Below, piece after piece: positions 17,054 through 25,061 of a DNA stretch of 36,443 nt (position 1 is its first letter; each line of letters opens with the position of its first letter). Origin of the DNA: Sulfurovum sp. (GTDB taxonomy: Bacteria; Campylobacterota; Campylobacteria; Campylobacterales; Sulfurovaceae); the NCBI GenBank assembly GCA_027045015.1, contig JALUBF010000011.1, forward strand, positions 1 through 36,443, written 5' to 3'. The notes under the pieces are model-generated. The model was not told where the DNA came from, did no database searches, and worked only from the letters and a program-made list of their open reading frames with translations. Both the position numbers and the translations under genes were made by a program.

Positions 17054-17728
17054 ATGGAAGAAAAAATAGAAATATTTAATAAAAATTACCATCTTACTAC
17101 CGAATATTCTCTAAATAATATCTTGTCTAGTAAAATTTTTTTAGATTCATCTAATGGAAGAATTTTACTTGGAGAAATTCCTACAACTAGTTCAGAACAA
17201 GGAAATAAAGAAGTAACTATGCAAACATTTCATAAAAAAGTTCTATCATCTTTTTTAAGACTTATCTATACATATCGTGAAGAACATAATACTACAGATA
17301 AGATTAAATCATTGGTAGAAGAAAACCTATTGCCCGAAAAAGAAGAGATAAAACAAAAAGAAGAGACAAAACAAATAGTAAGTAATGATGAGCTAACTAG
17401 ATGGCAAGAGTTGTGCCGTAAACATCTACCAAACAATATATTGGCAGTATATAAACAAAAAGGGGAAGCATTACTAAACTACAGCTCTACAGAATATAAT
17501 GATGAAAATGACCAATATTTTATTGACTCGATTCAAGATTATCTAAAAAAAGAGGAACAAAATATTGTACATCTTGTCAATAAGATAAATATATTAACTC
17601 TTACTATTGATTCAAAATACTATTTTGTATATCCTTTAGCTAATGGTATAACACTTTTTATCATAGCTCCTATGGGATCGCTAGGTATGTATATAAAACT
17701 TATTGAATCATTTAAAGATAAATGTTAA
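17054..17728 (+). CDS. Unknown N-domain plus Roadblock-like C-domain
   Basis: A 224-aa protein preceded by AAGGAG. Residues 1-90 form an unrecognised domain (IFLDSSNGRILLGEIP; FHKKVLSSFLRLIYTY). A charged linker rich in Glu/Lys (about 91-113) follows. Residues 114-224 again read as helix (LTRWQELCRKHL), strand (NILAVYKQKG), strand (EALLNYSS), helix (YFIDSIQDYLKK), three strands (INILTLTIDS, KYYFVYPLAN, ITLFIIAPMG) and helix (LGMYIKLIESFK), i.e. Roadblock topology. It is followed closely by the hybrid kinase, so it may be the input subunit for that kinase. Function is inferred from fold and neighbours. Confidence 0.65.
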   Translation: MEEKIEIFNKNYHLTTEYSLNNILSSKIFLDSSNGRILLGEIPTTSSEQGNKEVTMQTFHKKVLSSFLRLIYTYREEHNTTDKIKSLVEENLLPEKEEIKQKEETKQIVSNDELTRWQELCRKHLPNNILAVYKQKGEALLNYSSTEYNDENDQYFIDSIQDYLKKEEQNIVHLVNKINILTLTIDSKYYFVYPLANGITLFIIAPMGSLGMYIKLIESFKDKC

Positions 17729-17756
17729 CCCATTAAAATATATAGTAGGAATAATT

Positions 17757-19259
17757 ATGATTAATCAAAACAATGAACTAGTTAAAGCCAATCAATTTTT
17801 CTCATCAGTCATTCATGATATACGAACTCCCATGAATGCAGTTATGGGGTTTTTAGAACTTCTTGAAGATGATGCAAAACCAAAACAAAAAGAGTATATA
17901 CAAGCTGCATATAAAAGTAGCGAGATGGTTGTAGCGTTAATAAATGATGTACTAGATATGAATAAAATATCTATGGGGAAAATAGAGATAAATAATCATT
18001 TTTTTTCACTATTGGAGGTTATGGAAAATACTGCACTACTTTTTTATCATAATGCTCTACAAAAAGATATAGATTTTATAATATATTATGACCCTCATAT
18101 ACCTTATCTCATAAAATCAGACCCTTTTAGAATTAAACAAGTTTTAAATAACCTATTGAGTAATGCTATCAAATTTACAGATGTTGGTGGTATGGTTGCT
18201 CTTGAGTTTCTATATGAAGCGACAACTGATACATTGATATGTAAAGTATCTGATACAGGCATAGGAATATCTCAAAAAAATCAAAAAGATATTTTTAAAC
18301 CTTTTACACAGGCAAGTATTGAAACATCGGGTAAATATGGAGGTACAGGTCTAGGACTAACTATATCTAAACAACTAGCCCTACTTCTTGGAGGGGATCT
18401 ATATATCCAAAGTGAAGAGAATAAGGGGTCTACATTTAGTATAGAAATTCCTTGTAATTCCATAGATAATACAGGTATATCTATAGATATAGATAACTAT
18501 GAATTACCAATGATTTATGTTATTGATGGAGAGTTATCTAAACATAGATATATAGAGTACTTTACAAAATATTTTAAAGCACTATATATCCCTTATGAGA
18601 TAATTACTTCAGAAGATGCAATAAAACATACAAATAAAAAAGAAAATATCTATGTTGCTATGAAACTTGACTATACTACTAATAAATGTAAAAAATTTAT
18701 AGAATCTATAGATGAACGTTTAATTATTCTTGAGACAGATGTCTTTTCTGATGTATCTAAGTTTTCACAAGATATTACGGTGTTGGAAATGCCTATATTA
18801 CCACAAGCACTATTTAATGCATTTAAAAAACTTACTAAAGGTTATAGCAATAATGAAGATAAAAAAGAGTCTAACAGTAGCATAAAAACTATAGATAAAA
18901 ATATACTTATAGCTGATGATAATCCAATTAACTTAAGACTAATGTCAGAGATAGTAAATAAATTTGGATGTAGATATACATTAGCTAAAAATGGACAAGA
19001 AGCTGTAGATATCTTTAAAGATGAAGATAATATCTTTGATATTATCCTAATTGATCAAAATATGCCAATATTAACAGGAACAGATGCTATAAAAATTATT
19101 CGTTCTTTACCAAAAGGAAAAAATATATATATTTATGGTCTTACAGGAGATAGCGATGAAAATACAAATCAAGATATGAAAGAAGCTGGAGCAAATGCTA
19201 TACTACATAAACCTATCAAGATACAAGAGTTAAAAGATATTATCTATAGTGAAGTTTAG
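17757..19259 (+). CDS. Soluble hybrid histidine kinase with receiver domain
   Basis: The track's TTG start at 17703 overlaps the previous gene; the ATG at 17757 has AGGA six bases upstream and lies after it, so I use 17757 (500 aa). Domains: HisKA with VIHDIRTPMNA (phospho-accepting H20), HATPase with N-box NNLLSNAIKF (about 131-140), G1 DTGIGI (166) and G2 GTGLGL (196-201); a degenerate receiver-like segment (about 251-362) starting MIYVIDGE; then a full receiver with ADDNPIN (acidic pair 387/388), phospho-accepting D433 in LIDQNMP and K485 in LHKPIK. It has no membrane segment and no PAS/GAF sensor, so input must come from partner proteins, probably the Roadblock-like proteins encoded upstream. 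An output regulator is not in the window. Confidence 0.93.
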   Translation: MINQNNELVKANQFFSSVIHDIRTPMNAVMGFLELLEDDAKPKQKEYIQAAYKSSEMVVALINDVLDMNKISMGKIEINNHFFSLLEVMENTALLFYHNALQKDIDFIIYYDPHIPYLIKSDPFRIKQVLNNLLSNAIKFTDVGGMVALEFLYEATTDTLICKVSDTGIGISQKNQKDIFKPFTQASIETSGKYGGTGLGLTISKQLALLLGGDLYIQSEENKGSTFSIEIPCNSIDNTGISIDIDNYELPMIYVIDGELSKHRYIEYFTKYFKALYIPYEIITSEDAIKHTNKKENIYVAMKLDYTTNKCKKFIESIDERLIILETDVFSDVSKFSQDITVLEMPILPQALFNAFKKLTKGYSNNEDKKESNSSIKTIDKNILIADDNPINLRLMSEIVNKFGCRYTLAKNGQEAVDIFKDEDNIFDIILIDQNMPILTGTDAIKIIRSLPKGKNIYIYGLTGDSDENTNQDMKEAGANAILHKPIKIQELKDIIYSEV

Positions 19260-19268
19260 ATGGAGAGA

Positions 19269-19655
19269 TTATATTTCCAATAAATTCAAACCTTTTATAC
19301 GTTCAAAATGCCTTTTATTGAGCGTTACAAGAGAAATATCTTCACTTATAGCAGATGAAGCAATCAAAATATCTCTAAACTCTATTAGACTATTTCTCTG
19401 TTTTAGGTCTTGATAAATTTCAGAGGCAATATAGGCTTGATTTTTATCAAATACTAAGACTTCTATATTCTCAAAAAGAAGTTTATCAAACTCTTTATTT
19501 TTAGAACCTGACATATATTCAAAGTAACAAATAGCCGAAGTTATCAAACTATAACCCTCTTTTGTTAAACGATAAAGCATACTTTTTTGTTTATTCTCTT
19601 TTCTAAAATACTCTATAAAAATAGAAGTATCTATTAAAATTCTTCTATTTTCCAA
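19269..19655 (-). CDS. PIN-domain (VapC-type) toxin
   Basis: A 128-aa PIN-domain ribonuclease. The acidic residues expected for metal binding are D9 in ILIDTSIF, E46 in CYFEYMSG and D95 in EFRDILIASSA, with TLNKRHF (111-117) completing the site. Such toxins cleave RNA, often tRNA or rRNA, when not bound by their antitoxin. It overlaps the upstream antitoxin gene by 22 bases, the standard layout. It converges on the hybrid kinase with a nine-base gap and no clear terminator. Confidence 0.88.
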   Translation of the reverse strand: MENRRILIDTSIFIEYFRKENKQKSMLYRLTKEGYSLITSAICYFEYMSGSKNKEFDKLLFENIEVLVFDKNQAYIASEIYQDLKQRNSLIEFRDILIASSAISEDISLVTLNKRHFERIKGLNLLEI

Positions 19656-19888
19656 GATTTATACCCACTATTAATATTTTTCTCCCACTCTTTTGCCTCT
19701 TCATCTGAAATAGTAGGCCCATTTTCCAATAAAACTAAAAAATTATTTTCTACAATATTAGGTTTATGATTTGATATATCTATCTTTTGATGATGAAAAA
19801 TCTCTCTTTTATTTTTAGGAATATTTTGCAAAAAATTAAGAATTTGCTCAAGGTAGCTATCATCAACATTTATGGTTAAGGTTTGCAT
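19634..19888 (-). CDS. Antitoxin partner of the PIN-domain toxin
   Basis: An 84-aa protein directly upstream of and overlapping the PIN gene. The N-terminus TLTINVDDSYLEQILNFLQNIP reads as a beta strand plus helix, like antitoxins of the ribbon-helix-helix/Phd-like small class, and the C-terminal half is acidic and Trp-rich (EEAKEWEKN, GYKSWKIEEF), fitting a toxin-wrapping tail. AGGAG seven bases before the ATG and a minus-strand TATAAT at 19916-19921 give it a strong start. Function is inferred from position and length. Confidence 0.78.
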   Translation of the reverse strand: MQTLTINVDDSYLEQILNFLQNIPKNKREIFHHQKIDISNHKPNIVENNFLVLLENGPTISDEEAKEWEKNINSGYKSWKIEEF

Positions 19889-19915
19889 CTTTTCTCCTTT
19901 ATTGCTTTATGTTTG

Positions 19916-19921
19916 ATTATA
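19916..19921 (-). promoter_or_regulatory. Promoter -10 box of the toxin-antitoxin pair
   Basis: Minus-strand TATGATATAATCAAAC contains TATAAT 28 bases upstream of the antitoxin ATG. Confidence 0.55.
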
Positions 19922-19946
19922 TCATAAAAAATAAGCTAAAATAGTA

Positions 19947-21248
19947 TTAATTAAATATATGTTTCTCTTCTTCTTTTTTGAAAAATGTGAAATATGTCCA
20001 TAGCACTGTTCCATAGATAAAGATAGATAGTACTACTACGCCTATGGTTACTGCTTCAAACATCTCTTTATGTGCAAAACTATCTGGTATCATATGTACC
20101 AATATTATAGATAATGCACCTTTCATACCAGAAAAAGTTAAGATGAACCATCCCTCTAAGCCTACTGGTTTAATGTAACTAAGCAACTTTACTCTACCAA
20201 AAAATGCAAATTTAGCCATAGATATGGCACGTATGAATGTAGTAACTGTAAACATAGTAACTATCTGCCATCTATACTCCCATAGTTTATGAAAATCTAC
20301 CATCTCTGCTAATGCAAAAAATATAACAACAGCTCCAATGTATCCAAACTCTTTTGCCATCTCATAGATATACTCTAATCTTTCCGTGGTGGTTGATTGT
20401 ATTTGAGATAGACGCATAGAACGCATAAAACTTTTTGTCTTTTTGTCACTCTTTTGTGCTAAATCTAAATCTATCCAAGCTTTTGTTGCAACAACAGCTA
20501 CTATAAGAGTCAATATACCACTTACGTGCATCTCTTCTGCTAAAACATAAGATAAATAAGCCTCCACTACAAATGCAAAAAGTTCACCTCTTTTATTTGA
20601 AAATAGCTTCATAAGCATATAGAAACTATAGCCTAAAACAATACCCATAAAACTACTAATTACAAATACTCTTAGTGCATCTATTGTTGCATCACTAGCA
20701 TCTATAGTTCCAGACAACATCCATGGTAACCCTATAAAGAAAAATGCTATAACAGCGGTGGCATCATTACCTAAAGATTCACCCTCTATAAGAACTTTTA
20801 TATCGTGACTTATACCTTTAAAACGTGAAAGTACAGACTGAACTGAGACTGCATCTGTAGCCATATTGATAGCAAATAGTGCTACATAAGCACCTATACT
20901 TAAGCCTTCAAAAAGATTAAAATATGATAAACTAGCTCCAATAACTATGGAGAGGGCAACAGCAACTACTGCTAAGTAAAAGATACTCCATGCATATTTT
21001 TTGATATCTGAAAAATGCAAATGTAGAGCATCACCCATAAAGATAAGTGGAATACAAAATAATATAACAGTAGAGAAGTTCTCTGCTAAATCTATGGGAA
21101 CTGCTAATTTAAAGTATCTATAGACCAAATATGAACCAATAAGTAGTATAAATACTGATGGGATTTTTAGTCTATTTGCAAGAGCATCTGAAAATATAAC
21201 TAGACTCAATATGGTAATCAATAAAATCTCTGGGGCAAAACTATGCAT
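19947..21248 (-). CDS. CPA1-family cation:proton antiporter
   Basis: A 433-aa polytopic inner-membrane protein with about twelve hydrophobic segments. ATDAVSV corresponds to the conserved ATDPVSV of CPA1/NhaP transporters (Pro replaced by Ala), and EGESLGNDATA carries the ion-binding Asn-Asp pair. It exchanges Na+ or K+ for H+ to control cytoplasmic pH or salt. AGGAGG precedes the ATG and lies in the eight-base gap after PBP1A, so the two are cotranscribed. No C-terminal cyclic-nucleotide or TrkA domain is attached. Ion choice cannot be told. Confidence 0.9.
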   Translation of the reverse strand: MHSFAPEILLITILSLVIFSDALANRLKIPSVFILLIGSYLVYRYFKLAVPIDLAENFSTVILFCIPLIFMGDALHLHFSDIKKYAWSIFYLAVVAVALSIVIGASLSYFNLFEGLSIGAYVALFAINMATDAVSVQSVLSRFKGISHDIKVLIEGESLGNDATAVIAFFFIGLPWMLSGTIDASDATIDALRVFVISSFMGIVLGYSFYMLMKLFSNKRGELFAFVVEAYLSYVLAEEMHVSGILTLIVAVVATKAWIDLDLAQKSDKKTKSFMRSMRLSQIQSTTTERLEYIYEMAKEFGYIGAVVIFFALAEMVDFHKLWEYRWQIVTMFTVTTFIRAISMAKFAFFGRVKLLSYIKPVGLEGWFILTFSGMKGALSIILVHMIPDSFAHKEMFEAVTIGVVVLSIFIYGTVLWTYFTFFKKEEEKHIFN

Positions 21249-21256
21249 ATATCCTC

Positions 21257-23353
21257 CTAAAAAAGTGTTCCACTATCTTCAGATACTGGAGTTAGAGGTG
21301 CTTTATGTTTTGGGTGTAGAGGATCATCGTCTTCATTTACATCTGAAGAGTCATCATCTATGTTTATTGTTGGTGCCATACCATTATCTTCATCATCTGA
21401 TGAGCTATCTATATTGTTTTGTTTATCTAAACTTTTTTCATAACTATCAGGTAGTGGTGACTGCTTTGTATATAGTTCTGTTTTTCCATTATATTTACCT
21501 CTAAATACTCCAGCAGGTATATCGAATGTACGCTTTATGTCTGGATATACTTTCAATAATTTTTTATAATAGTACGCAAAAGCAGGAGCAGATATAGAAC
21601 CACCTGTTGCTCCTCTTCCTATGGGTTTATTGTTATCTCTACCAAACCATACAATGGTTTCTATGGTTGGAGAGTATCCACAAAACCAAGCATCTACATT
21701 GTTATTGGTTGTACCTGTTTTACCTGCTAGTTCTATACCTTTTACCTTTGCATTACGCCCTGTACCTCTTTTGATAACATCTTCTAGTATATCTGTCATA
21801 AGGTAAGCTTGTTCAGGTGTTGTAAAGTTTGCTATCTCTTTAGGACGAGTCTCATATATGACTGCTCCCTCTTTAGAGACTATCTTGCTAACTAAACGTG
21901 GAGCTATCATATGTCCTTTATTTGCAAAAACAGAGAAGATTTCAGCCATTTTTAGTGGACTTAGACCCAAGTTACCAAGAGCTATAGACATATCTCTTGG
22001 AATATGTTTAACATCAAGAAAAGCTAACCTTTTTCTAATGGTACTTACTCCCAAATCTGATACAAGATTAATAGTAGCTAAATTACGAGAGTGAACAAGT
22101 GCATCTCTAAGAGATATAAACCCTTTAAAGTCATGTTCATAGTTTTTAGGAGACCAGATTTTTGGTTTACCTTTGTAGTAGTACTGAAATGTTCTTGCCA
22201 AATCGGTCAAAGGAGTTGCTGGGTTATATCCCATATCTAGTGCTGTTTGATATATAAATGGCTTAAAAGATGAACCAGGTTGACGTTCTGATTGTGTTAC
22301 ACGATTAAAGACAGATTTTTTATAATTCACCCCTCCTACCATACTCAATATATCTCCAGTTGCACTCTCTACAGAGACAAATGCAGAATTTAAAGTAGAT
22401 TTACTTGCTTTTTCATGGTATCTTTTTAGTGCTTTTTTATATGCAAATGCTACTGCCTCTTTAGCGATATATTGCTGTTTCATATCTATAGTGGTATATA
22501 TCTTATACCCACCTGTACGAATATCACCTAATTTACCCTTAAAACGTCTTAATACTTCATTTACAATGGCAGGAGCTATATTTTGTGTAAGTGAACTTCT
22601 ATATACTTTTGGTGACTCTTTAACAGCTTTTAGATAGTCACTCTTTGTTATCCACCCTATACTTTTCATTCTATATAAGACATTATTTGCACGATTTAAA
22701 GCACGTTTATAGTGTCTTAAAGGGTTATAAAAACTAGGAGCATTTGGTAGCCCTACAAGCATTGCCATCTCTTTTTTGGTAAGTTCGTTCATATCTTTAT
22801 GAAAATACCCTTTTGCTGCTGTTTTTACGCCAAAGTAGTTGTTACCATAAGATATCTCATTGAGATAACGCTCTATAATCTCCTCTTTACTCAGTTCATG
22901 CTCTATCTTTATAGCTAAGATAGCCTCTTTTATCTTACGTACCAATTTTTTCTTATTGGTTAAGACCTTATTTTTAATAAGTTGTTGAGTAAGTGTACTT
23001 CCTCCCTCTACAAATCTACCTGCTTCTATATCTTTAACCATAGCACGAAAAATAGCATTTGGATTTACTCCATCATGTTCAAAAAACATTGTATCTTCCA
23101 TAGCTACAAGACCCTCTACTAAAAATCCTGGTATCTCATCATAACGTACATACAAACGATGCTGTTTTTTAAAAACATAAGCTAACATCTTTCCATTTCT
23201 ATCGTAGATAACCGAAGATATTTCAGGTTTATAGTGGATAAGCTTATCTGCATCAAGTGAGATCTCATTGTATGCGTAGATAAATGCTGTCATTAGTGCC
23301 ACGGCAAACATTATTATTAATATTATAGAACCCTTAAGAAGACTACTAAACAC
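21257..23353 (-). CDS. mrcA: Penicillin-binding protein 1A (bifunctional)
   Basis: A 698-aa class A PBP that polymerises and crosslinks peptidoglycan. One N-terminal membrane helix (8-29). The glycosyltransferase domain has EDTMFFEHDG (catalytic E86) and GGSTLTQQL. The transpeptidase shows SSFK (active Ser), SRN and KTGTT. The last 50 or so residues are an unusual acidic, Ser/Asp-rich tail (SSSDDEDNG, DDSSDVNEDDD) after the domain ends, extracytoplasmic by topology. It is followed by the antiporter and preceded by the BioF-like gene with a 24-base gap. Confidence 0.94.
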   Translation of the reverse strand: MFSSLLKGSIILIIMFAVALMTAFIYAYNEISLDADKLIHYKPEISSVIYDRNGKMLAYVFKKQHRLYVRYDEIPGFLVEGLVAMEDTMFFEHDGVNPNAIFRAMVKDIEAGRFVEGGSTLTQQLIKNKVLTNKKKLVRKIKEAILAIKIEHELSKEEIIERYLNEISYGNNYFGVKTAAKGYFHKDMNELTKKEMAMLVGLPNAPSFYNPLRHYKRALNRANNVLYRMKSIGWITKSDYLKAVKESPKVYRSSLTQNIAPAIVNEVLRRFKGKLGDIRTGGYKIYTTIDMKQQYIAKEAVAFAYKKALKRYHEKASKSTLNSAFVSVESATGDILSMVGGVNYKKSVFNRVTQSERQPGSSFKPFIYQTALDMGYNPATPLTDLARTFQYYYKGKPKIWSPKNYEHDFKGFISLRDALVHSRNLATINLVSDLGVSTIRKRLAFLDVKHIPRDMSIALGNLGLSPLKMAEIFSVFANKGHMIAPRLVSKIVSKEGAVIYETRPKEIANFTTPEQAYLMTDILEDVIKRGTGRNAKVKGIELAGKTGTTNNNVDAWFCGYSPTIETIVWFGRDNNKPIGRGATGGSISAPAFAYYYKKLLKVYPDIKRTFDIPAGVFRGKYNGKTELYTKQSPLPDSYEKSLDKQNNIDSSSDDEDNGMAPTINIDDDSSDVNEDDDPLHPKHKAPLTPVSEDSGTLF

Positions 23354-23377
23354 TTTTAAACCTTTTTAAAATATATA

Positions 23378-24490
23378 TCATTGTATCAAATCCTCTTTAA
23401 TTAGCTCTATAGCAGATACTATACTATCTATTTTGACACCTACATTTGGTATAAGACGCATAATAGGTCTTTTTACAGTAGGTTGACGTATCGCACCTAC
23501 TAAATACCCCTCTTTTAGCAACTTTTTTTGCATACTCTGTGTAGATTGATTGTTAGGCATCTCTATGGGAAATATAAGACTACTACTCTTAATGCCAAGT
23601 ACTTTAAAGAGAATAGATTGTCTCTTTTTTATCTTTTTATTGTATCTCTTTGCACTCTTTTGTATATCTTTAAAATTAACAAGAGCTAAAGCAGTATCAA
23701 AAACAGATGGAGCTGTAGAGTAGATGATAGGCTTACCACGATTTACCAAAAAGGAGACTATATGAGAAGATGCCAATATATATGCTCCATAACTTCCATA
23801 AGCCTTACCCAATGTTCCCATTTTGATATGTCGTTCATTTATGGCTATATCATAGTATTCAAATACCCCTAGTAACTTCTTCCCAACTACACCTGAAGAG
23901 TGTGCTTCATCTACTATAAAAAGTGTCTTGTACTCATCGACTATGCTAAATATCTCTTTTTCACACAAATCTCCACCCATAGAGTAGATACCCTCAACAG
24001 CAACTACCTGTCTTTTAGCTGGATACTCCTCTAGCTTTTGTTGTAAATCTTTTGCATCATTATGTTTAAATTTAACTACTCTATCTTCAAGTAACTCTGA
24101 TGCCATAACTCCACTAGCATGATACTCCTCATCTATAAAAAGCATATCACCTTTGCGAACAAGTGCCTCAATAAGTGCCATATTTGCCAAGTATCCAGAA
24201 CCTACTACAATCCCATCTTCAAAGCCATTTTGTTTTGCCATCGTATCTTCAAACTTCTTATGAATAGGGTGATAACCATTGACCAACATACTAGCTTTGG
24301 AAGTGAGTGTATCGTATTTTTTTACTAACTTAATAGCTTTTTTAAACTGCTTTTTACTATTTGACAATCCAAGATAATCATTTGATGCCATATCTATAAC
24401 ATTTTCATCAAAAATCTTACGCTCTCTAAAGCGTCCTGCTTTTTTTAGGGCTTTTAGTTCACTACTGTACATATCTATCTGCCTATCCAT
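23378..24490 (-). CDS. bioF: 8-amino-7-oxononanoate synthase-like PLP enzyme
   Basis: A 370-aa alpha-oxoamine synthase. MASNDYLGLS, VVGSGYLANMA, VDEAHSSGVVG and the PLP lysine in MGTLGKAYGSYG are all present. BioF joins pimeloyl-ACP/CoA and alanine to make the biotin precursor KAPA. Relatives (Kbl, SPT) share these motifs, but the length and GxLGKA(Y/F)G context favour BioF. The ATG at 24490 overlaps maf by 16 bases without a Shine-Dalgarno; an in-frame ATG at 24472, just after the maf stop, is an alternative start. No other bio genes are in the window. Confidence 0.82.
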   Translation of the reverse strand: MDRQIDMYSSELKALKKAGRFRERKIFDENVIDMASNDYLGLSNSKKQFKKAIKLVKKYDTLTSKASMLVNGYHPIHKKFEDTMAKQNGFEDGIVVGSGYLANMALIEALVRKGDMLFIDEEYHASGVMASELLEDRVVKFKHNDAKDLQQKLEEYPAKRQVVAVEGIYSMGGDLCEKEIFSIVDEYKTLFIVDEAHSSGVVGKKLLGVFEYYDIAINERHIKMGTLGKAYGSYGAYILASSHIVSFLVNRGKPIIYSTAPSVFDTALALVNFKDIQKSAKRYNKKIKKRQSILFKVLGIKSSSLIFPIEMPNNQSTQSMQKKLLKEGYLVGAIRQPTVKRPIMRLIPNVGVKIDSIVSAIELIKEDLIQ

Positions 24491-25026
24491 GGCAACAAAA
24501 CTTCAACCTGCAATCCCATCGCTGTACTCTCATACCCATCAACAGACTTTATATACTTTTTACAAAAGCCTTCCACCATACATCCACCAGCTTTATCTCT
24601 CCAAAGACCACTTTGAAGGTACTCTTCTAAATCATTCTCTTCAAATTTATCAAAATGGTAATTTGTAGCCGATATATCTGAAAATGCCAAACTCTTTGAA
24701 CGGTAGTGAAGTGATGATATGATGGAGATAGTTGAGCCACTTTGTATCTTTAAAATACGTCTAGCGTCATCTATATTTTTAGCTTTTCGCAAGATAGTTC
24801 CATCTTGTGAAGATATTACTGTATCGGCACATAGTAGAGGTATATCTAGTCCAAACTCATCTATGGCAGACTCTAGTTTACCTTTACTTGCTTTATATAC
24901 AAAATCTTTTGCTATGGTTGTAGTGATTTGCTCTTCATCATAATATGGTGATTTTTGTATAAAATCTATGCCAAACTTCTTAAGAAGTAAAGCACGTGTT
25001 GAGGAGTTTGAAGCTAAATGTATCAT
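24475..25026 (-). CDS. maf: Maf-family nucleoside triphosphate pyrophosphatase
   Basis: A 183-aa Maf/YhdE-like protein. IHLASNSSTRALLLKKFG is the N-terminal substrate loop (usually LASxSxRR), LCADTVI holds the conserved Asp, and DKAGGCMVEG matches the GKAGxYxIQG segment though it is diverged. The family hydrolyses non-canonical or modified NTPs to monophosphates. It follows alaS by 35 bases and overlaps bioF, so it is within an alaS-maf-bioF-mrcA-antiporter run. Confidence 0.85.
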   Translation of the reverse strand: MIHLASNSSTRALLLKKFGIDFIQKSPYYDEEQITTTIAKDFVYKASKGKLESAIDEFGLDIPLLCADTVISSQDGTILRKAKNIDDARRILKIQSGSTISIISSLHYRSKSLAFSDISATNYHFDKFEENDLEEYLQSGLWRDKAGGCMVEGFCKKYIKSVDGYESTAMGLQVEVLLPWIGR

Positions 25027-25061
25027 AAAACTCTCATATAGTTAAGAAAAGCATATAGTAA

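Noticed and set aside
17703-17756. TTG start of the hybrid kinase
   Set aside because: It overlaps the previous gene and lacks a ribosome binding site; the ATG at 17757 has AGGA.
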